The notes beneath the pieces were generated by a model. The model did no database searches. It was given only the letters and a program-made list of their open reading frames with translations, and was not told the DNA's origin. DNA of 64,000 nucleotides from Lepraria neglecta (lineage: Eukaryota > Ascomycota > Lecanoromycetes > Lecanorales > Stereocaulaceae), in assembly GCA_033220425.1 (NCBI GenBank), contig CM065646.1, positions 689,501-753,500 on the forward strand. The letters run 5' to 3'. Positions 58,240 through 64,000 of the stretch are shown in pieces. The position numbers and the translations under genes were made by a program. Position 1 is the first letter of the stretch, and each line of letters opens with the position of its first letter.

Positions 58240-58584
58240 GGGATGCGGTTGCTGAATTTTCGACTACGGTTTATGCTTGGAGTTTGGGGATTTAGGGGTT
58301 CGAGAGTTGTAAATCATGGATGTGATTCAACATAGTCAGAGCTAGTGTGCATTGTGATTTTTTGCTTTGGCTATCTGTTAAGATGCCATATCATGCGCAC
58401 GGCTTGTGTACATGTCTCGTATGCAGCGGCCGTTAGTCATGAGTCGTTTGGTATCTTCCATGTCAGCCTCCTTTGCTACACCCCGTTCGTCATTCATAAT
58501 TTCCGCCTCTCACTCATTCCTTAACTCCAATCCCGTCTATCACACCAAACACGCATTCCGTATCCCCCACTAGTAGCTTGCTAA
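58240..58584. other. Convergent intergenic region
   Basis: It holds the 3' flanks of the Sos7 gene and the hypothetical gene that follows. Nothing recognised. Confidence 0.4.
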
Positions 58585-59759
58585 TCACTTCTTGATGCAC
58601 CTGGCCTGAACCTGTAGGTTACCCTTGCTGTCGGCACACGCCTTGATAGCCGTATCAATCATGCTCTTATGCGCTTGCATATTACCCCAAGGCAACATGA
58701 TTGGCCACTGCGCACCCTCCAAATTGACACTGACGGCGGCCAAATCCCCATTGCGCGCACTCCCTCCCAGCAAGTTCCAAGTCGATAAAGCTTGGTTGAA
58801 GAAAAACGCCCACGTGTGGCATTGACTGATCGAAGTTGGAACTGCGCCCAGACCCTCATCTGAGAGGAAGAAGTGAAAGAGGATATCTTTCCCGGTAGTA
58901 GCCTTCGGATCCGGCGGCTGGTCTGGGCACACAATTGGTGTCGGCGGCTTTGCACCTTTTGGGGAGACTGACTGGTACTGAATGGGCATTTCGGGAAACA
59001 GATTCTTCATGGTATACGAGCCAGGTACATGGATATATGCCCTCCCGCTGTCCCTTGGCGCGCTGGCCGCTGGGCTTACACTGCGGTTGAGGTCGATGAC
59101 CGGAGAAGCCGATGCTGCAGAGGGTTGCTGACGCGTTGGGGAAGTCTGGAAGCGAAGCCTTTTTGTCTGTGGTGCGGGAGGGGACAAAACGTGCTGAGGA
59201 GGCCAACGTCGCTTCTTATGGGGCCATTACCAACTCTGTGTCTGCTCCAAAAATTGTGATTAGTCTGTGGAAACTTCGATCAACCGGTTCACTTTTCCAA
59301 TCCTTGGGAGCATGCCATTGAAAATTTTGACCTTTCAATTTAACTCACCTTATGATAGATCGACAAAATCCTCCTCGTCAATCGCACGTACAGTGCTTTG
59401 CATCCCCTTGCGTGGCTTTGACTGGCCTGCTCTAAAGCTGCTTGCAATCGTTCTCTTGGTGAAGCCCAGGTCGCCTCGAAGCCATGCGAAATAGGTTGCA
59501 CTCGCCTCCTATTATCCACACCCCATAAGTACGGCGAATGTCCCAACTGAAGATTCGCTGCGCTGGCCCAGCGTTTCTCACCAGCATGAGCAACGTAGAG
59601 GTAGACATCCGCCATTAATGCGGCATCTTCTACAAACCGGCGATGTTTCACATAGCCTTTCATATCATCCAGCAGTACTTTTGGCAGTCCTGGGGAGGGA
59701 CCTTTGTGAGACGTGTCAAGGAATCCGAGCTGAGCGCATAGCTCCAGTGCTGTCGCCAT
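58585..59759 (-). CDS. Hypothetical protein (two-exon model)
   Basis: Exon 1 59759-59349 (137 codons) and exon 2 59193-58585 join in phase 0 with a GTGAGT donor and CCTCAG acceptor, giving 339 residues. The 155-nt intron is long for this window, so two separate genes cannot be excluded. The first part reads MATALELCAQLGFLDTSHKG and is helical. Exon 2 starts with a Ser/Pro/Gln-rich linker, then an ordered region (YTMKNLFPEMPIQYQSV, DILFHFFLSDEGLGAVPTSI, TWAFFFNQALSTWNLLGG). I recognise no domain. No transmembrane segment or signal peptide is evident. Confidence 0.6.
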
Positions 59760-60240
59760 GTTGTATCTGGTTCAATTTGCAGTATGCTGGGTGTTCGTGG
59801 AGTGAGAGATGGTGTAGCAATGGGGCCAGGTAGCCTCACTTGGTGAAGAAATTCATCGCGAAGCGTGGGGTAAAGGGGTGAGGGGAATCAGCACAAGAAG
59901 CAGGCACGAGGCTAGCAATTCGAGACGTGAAGTGACGTAGTAATTAAGGTTTAAGGACATGAAGCTCATTTGCTGTACAGTTTGGGGGATGGGGAGCCCT
60001 GAACATTCACAGGTGAAGAGAGCTCACTGTTTACCAACGCTTAATTCCACCTCAACCTCACAGAACGAGCCGTGACGTCAACGTGGCCCTCTCCTGGGCA
60101 TTTGTGCAAGCGAAAATATATGTTGTTGACAGCGTCGAGCCGGAAAGGGTATCCTAAGAGCGATTGCATGTACAAATGACCAAGATCACATTTGAACCGA
60201 AATCTAGTCCTCACCTGCCTTTGTTATTACAAGCATGACC
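59760..60240. promoter_or_regulatory. Upstream region of the hypothetical gene
   Basis: 481 nt between the start of the hypothetical gene and the stop of the telobox gene, both on the minus strand. No gene or defined site is supported. Confidence 0.4.
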
Positions 60241-63137
60241 TCACTCCTCATCGTCCACGATAGCATCCACCCTTTGCCCAGTTTCAGGATCGTAATTGAT
60301 GCCAACCCCTTTTAATCTGTCAATATGCAGCTTGCTGAGGGGGATGCGGTTGAAATTTGGAGGCAAAATCCTACTGGACCTGGTTTCTGTAATTAGCTTA
60401 TGCTGCTACAGACGTAACGATGTACATACTTTAGATAGTCCATTTTCATATTCCGAGCCTTGTCCTTCAGCGCAACCTGGTCCCGAGATGCTAAGACGCC
60501 CCCAGCTGCAAAGTCCTCGTTCTTGAGTAGCTTCCAGCTGGTCCCGTGCTCCTCTATCAAGTCAAGAAGCCTTTCAGTCTCCTCTTCTGTCCAAGCTTTG
60601 CGGACCTGCGGCAACTTGACTTGCCAAGCCTTCTTCTCTTTTGCTGCTGCGTTCGCAGCCATATACTCGTCGAATTGAGAAGGCGGGGGTCGATCTAACT
60701 GCCCGTCTCGTCTAGCATCTGGACCTTGGGAGCCGCTGACTTCTTGAACACGTACTTTTTTGGGCGATCTACCTTGGCTTCCTGCAGGCTCAGTTGCAGC
60801 ACGTTTAGTTGCGGGCTTCAGATTCCGCCTTAGGCCAGCGTCTGGAGGCAGATGTTGCTGCTGAAATCCCTCGTCCTCACTGTCGTCGATCTGGCTGGCT
60901 TGGCGGTTCGAACTAGATTCTAGAGGATCAAATTCTAATCGCACCGCATTCGCTTGAGGATCTATGAGTCGCCTTTGGCTACTCGGTGGCAGCAGGTCTC
61001 TCTGAGACTCTGGAACTTCCACGATATTCTCCTTATTGCTCTCGGCCTCGCGTTGGTCTCTTACTGCGAGCACCTGGCTAAGGACTAAATCATGATTCGG
61101 TTCCGAGGACACAAAACTTTCATCATCTTCATCTCCTGTTGCTTGGGGTCGCCATCCGTGGTCTTGAATCTTGGCTGGCGCAGAAGATGGAACAGCTGGG
61201 CCCCTAGGCTTCCGTTGCGGGGTTACTAGTCGTGCAGAATGTTCTGCTGTCGAGGCTACCTGAAGATCCGAAGCTGAAGTTTGAGCGTTCTGCATCGATG
61301 TTTGCTCAGCTAGCTTCGCAGCTTGCCGACCCAATATCCTTCGTTTCAGAGATGCGGCTGCACCTCTCGCTTTTGGGGAGTCGCGACTATCATGAGCATC
61401 AGCGCATGAACATAGAGCATTGCTAAATGCAGAGGGCATGCAAATTGCAAACGTCGGAACAAGCTCTGCTACCTACCTGAATTGCCCGAGATTCAGCGTT
61501 TTCGTCCGAGATGATCTAAGTGGAACGTCTTGCTGCTCTAATGCAGTATGTGACGCTTCAGATGGTGGCTCGTAATTGAATTCTAGCTGGGGGCTCTCAT
61601 CATCGTCGTTGTCATTGATTGATGATTTCGCCAGTCTGTTCCTCTGGATTTCGTCATTAAGACCCTGGCAGGTAGCTTCGGTGCCACCACTAGACGTGAT
61701 TTGAGCGTCGACTTCATTCGAGCGCAGACTGATCCAACCAATTGTCTGAGACGCAAAGGTCGTCCACGGAAAACTGGTTCGAAGGCGCTCAACAGCTGCA
61801 CTGGGGTCCTCGGGAGAGGCTTCGAACGCTTCTCGTAGTTGTCCTACCCGTGTGACGATGGAAAATAGCACTTCGTTTGTCAAGTCCTCGGAGCGCAGCC
61901 CCGTGATTCCCCATCCTTTCAGCATCTTCTCGTCCCTAAAGAATGTCTGTTGCATTACAACGTCCCAGTCAAAGTTAGGCTGTCCGGAGACTCGGGCAAG
62001 CAGCATTATAGTGTATTGTGTGCGCACCTCGAGCGCATATTGGAAGGTTTCTACGGCTAGCGCGCTTGTTCCAGGTATCAGCGTGTCAGAAGACACCAAT
62101 GCTTCCGTAAAAGACCTAGGAAAGATCTGTTCAACCTCTTCGATGAATTGATCGGCCTGTTCTTGCCATGGTTGGGAAAGGATACTGGATGCAAGGACTG
62201 CCAGGTTGGCTTTCTGTAGCAATGGATCCGGTCGCCATGGTCCGGAGTTGCTTTCTGAAACACGTTTCGTACCGAGTAGTATCCTTAAGGCTCCCAGTGG
62301 ATTGATGTAATTGTCACTACCATAGAAATCACGCTGCGCTTGAAATGTGTTGCCCAATCGCCTCCAATTGCGGCTCTCCCTAGAACCTTTCGTATGCAAT
62401 TGAGTCATCATACTGGCGACCGAGGCTTCTGAAAGCTCGGCGGGCATGAGAAGCCCCAATAGCTTGTCGGCAGCCTCCACGAGATCTGGAAGGGCATCTA
62501 ACATACTCTCCGAATCTAGGTCGGCAGAGTCCTGGGCGGAGAGAGATGTCCTCGCCGTGGTTCCGGAGAAAGCTGAAACTCCTCCAGGAGACTTTGAGGT
62601 CTGGGGATTTGGTTGCGGGAGGTTCTCGCCATCCTCGGCATCGTGACCTGAATCGTCATCTTCACCAGCCGGAATATCGGGATAGACAACACTAGGATCC
62701 TCTTGGACTGTGCTGAGATCTGATGTTGTGATGATCAGTTAGCATTGTCTTCAGCCTAGTAATGGCGGAACGACTTGTATGTCTGGCCAAAAAGCTCCGC
62801 GACCATATGCCCAGATGAAGTCCCAATGTAACCATGTAGGAAGGCTTGCCATACCTTGCAGAGCTCTTTTTTGGTTCGCTGGCCGCCCTTTTCGGCGTTT
62901 CGCATTGCTCTTCCCAACAGCGCCGTCTATCCCTTCCGAAGCTACCTGCTTTGTGCTCCGCCGTGCCTTTGCGCCGGTTCTACCCCCCTCATTGTCACTT
63001 ATGTCATGGCTTTGGCTTCTCGTCGCGCGTGTCGTGCGCTTTTGCGGGCTTTGGGATGCTGCCACGCGAGCAGTTCTGGGGGCAGGTTGGGGTGTTGTGC
63101 GCCGGCTGGCTGTTCGAGTTGAGGTTCGCTCTGCCAT
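60241..63137 (-). CDS. Telobox Myb/SANT protein, TRF/Taz1-like candidate
   Basis: Exons 63137-62855, 62719-61477, 61386-60430 and 60379-60241 join in frame to 873 residues. The N-terminal 90 residues are basic and low-complexity. Residues of about 150-420 form a helical region (from MLDALPDLVEAADKLLGLLM) that could be a TRF-homology dimerisation domain; this is inference. A disordered linker follows, including an SPKKVRVQE patch (possible nuclear signal). Near 790-830 lies one Myb domain, RKAWTEEETERLLDLIEEHG with SWKLLK, ending in the telobox-type helix VALKDKARNMKMDYLK. A single C-terminal Myb with telobox is the layout of TRF1/2, Taz1 and Tbf1. The last exon adds a conserved-looking tail, GVGINYDPETGQRVDAIVDD. 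The final acceptor was chosen because it alone keeps the frame. Confidence 0.8.
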
Positions 63138-63610
63138 TGCGGTGGCTAGGTGGACTCAATCGGTGCCTGTTGTGAATAGTGCAGTAGATATAAGAGCCGG
63201 CTATTTCATCGTATTGGACTCGCTGTGTAAGATGAGGAAGTGGTTTGCTACAAAGTATGGGCAGTGAGTGCGCCCAATCAGTGTTCATTGTTGACAAACG
63301 ACTTTCCACCAAAACAGCTCGGCCGAGGCTATACCCTTTTGAGACTCCTGCATCACTCTGCCAAGCGAAGCCAAGGCCGCAAAAAGGCCTTCTACTTAAG
63401 CCGTGGTACCTGAAGAATGCTAAAACAACTTATCCGACCTGCAAAACTATCCCTCGAGCTCGCATACACTCCTTTGCCCTACTTCCACGGTTTTGATGAT
63501 TGATGTAACGTTCTGGTTGTATTCCTCAGTTTCCCACAGCAGCCCCTGCAGAAGCAGGAACCAACTTCTGCCCAGCTTCCCCCTGGAATCGCCGCGTCAT
63601 CACAGCAAGT
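63138..63610. promoter_or_regulatory. Divergent promoter, telobox gene / secretory-pathway gene
   Basis: 473 nt between start codons. Pyrimidine-rich stretches precede the plus-strand start. No individual site is called. Confidence 0.4.
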
Positions 63611-64000
63611 ATGAAGATACGACAGCGGCCATCATCATTGATCCTATTACTCATCCCATGTCTACACCTCACCTCCGCTCTCCTGTCATCGGAAGACGTT
63701 GTTGCCTTAGCCGAGGGCAAGCAAATCGGACCTCCACCAGAATTTCCCGGGAGCCCAGGACCCAAGCCGCCTACTGTGGACGGCATTGGGACCAAAGACG
63801 CCCCTGTCGATGGTAAAGATGGGAGACCGCACCTGGGACCTTTCGTGGAGACCAGTGCTGAAAGAGGTCGGAAAAAGGCCAAGGAGAGTGGCGACGAGGC
63901 AAAAGTAGAGAAGCCAAAACCATCTACCATTGGGACCGAAGCATCAAGCGAAGATGGGTGGAAGATGCCTGAGACCAACGATGGGGTGATGGATGATCCA
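63611..64000 (+). CDS. N-terminal part of a secreted or ER-membrane protein (3' end outside window)
   Basis: ATG at 63611 opens a frame that runs to the end of the window (130 codons). It starts with a clear signal peptide, PSSLILLLIPCLHLTSALLS after a short basic leader, followed by a hydrophilic Gly/Pro/Lys/Asp-rich segment (PPPEFPGSPGPKPPTVDGIG, RGRKKAKESGDEAKVEKPK). An overlapping ORF in another frame is rejected for lacking such logic. Long disordered luminal leaders like this occur in fungal ER stress sensors and other type I membrane proteins, but the visible part is too short to name the gene. Confidence 0.6.
   Translation, partial: MKIRQRPSSLILLLIPCLHLTSALLSSEDVVALAEGKQIGPPPEFPGSPGPKPPTVDGIGTKDAPVDGKDGRPHLGPFVETSAERGRKKAKESGDEAKVEKPKPSTIGTEASSEDGWKMPETNDGVMDDP

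Noticed and set aside
1-64000. CRISPR arrays, rRNA, tRNA genes, bacterial-type mobile elements
   Set aside because: None seen by eye; the genome is eukaryotic. A tRNAscan run would be needed to rule out a diverged tRNA.

Overview
This window is nuclear DNA of a filamentous ascomycete (Pezizomycotina; a Leotiomycetes-like fungus is my guess, weakly held). The evidence is short GT-AG introns of about 50-70 nt with CTAAC/CTGAC-like branch points, conserved ascomycete genes (pacC, palI, a Zn2Cys6 factor, a GH3 beta-glucosidase, a BOR1-type anion exchanger, Sos7, Scs3/FIT), and no bacterial operon structure. All gene models were spliced by eye.

Layout. 1-2.7 kb: the 3' part of an unknown Cys-rich multi-exon gene. 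3.5-18.5 kb: a decay-rich accessory belt. It holds an ADE6/PurL gene with a large internal deletion and a foldback insertion, a small secreted-protein relic, an apparently intact alpha/beta hydrolase, a rhodopsin-domain (SAT4/PTH11-like) relic, a terminal-inverted-repeat element, an amino-acid/GABA permease relic and a Cys-rich gene split by an insertion bounded by inverted repeats. Many stops here fit CAA/CAG to TAA/TAG or TGG to TGA/TAG, as expected from RIP-like C-to-T mutation. 19.9-41.6 kb: mostly intact conserved genes: an MBOAT/wax-synthase-like enzyme, a BOR1-like transporter, a Zn2Cys6 regulator, pacC, a mitochondrial ABC1/UbiB kinase-like gene, palI and an acetyl-CoA transporter. 41.9-50.9 kb: a damaged DUF7918-like gene, a proline-rich coiled-coil membrane protein, a tandem pair of Cys-rich proteins and long gene-poor stretches. 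50.9-64 kb: secreted GH3 beta-glucosidase, Scs3/FIT lipid protein, RS/RD-rich putative splicing protein, kinetochore Sos7, a hypothetical gene, a telobox Myb protein and the start of a secretory-pathway gene.

How genes work together. The clearest link is pacC (zinc-finger regulator of the ambient-pH response) and palI/RIM9 (membrane component of the same signalling pathway), only 3.5 kb apart with one gene between them. Five GCCARG-type PacC sites lie within 400 nt upstream of the pacC start codon, which suggests autoregulation. Most other neighbours look like ordinary eukaryotic gene order without functional grouping.
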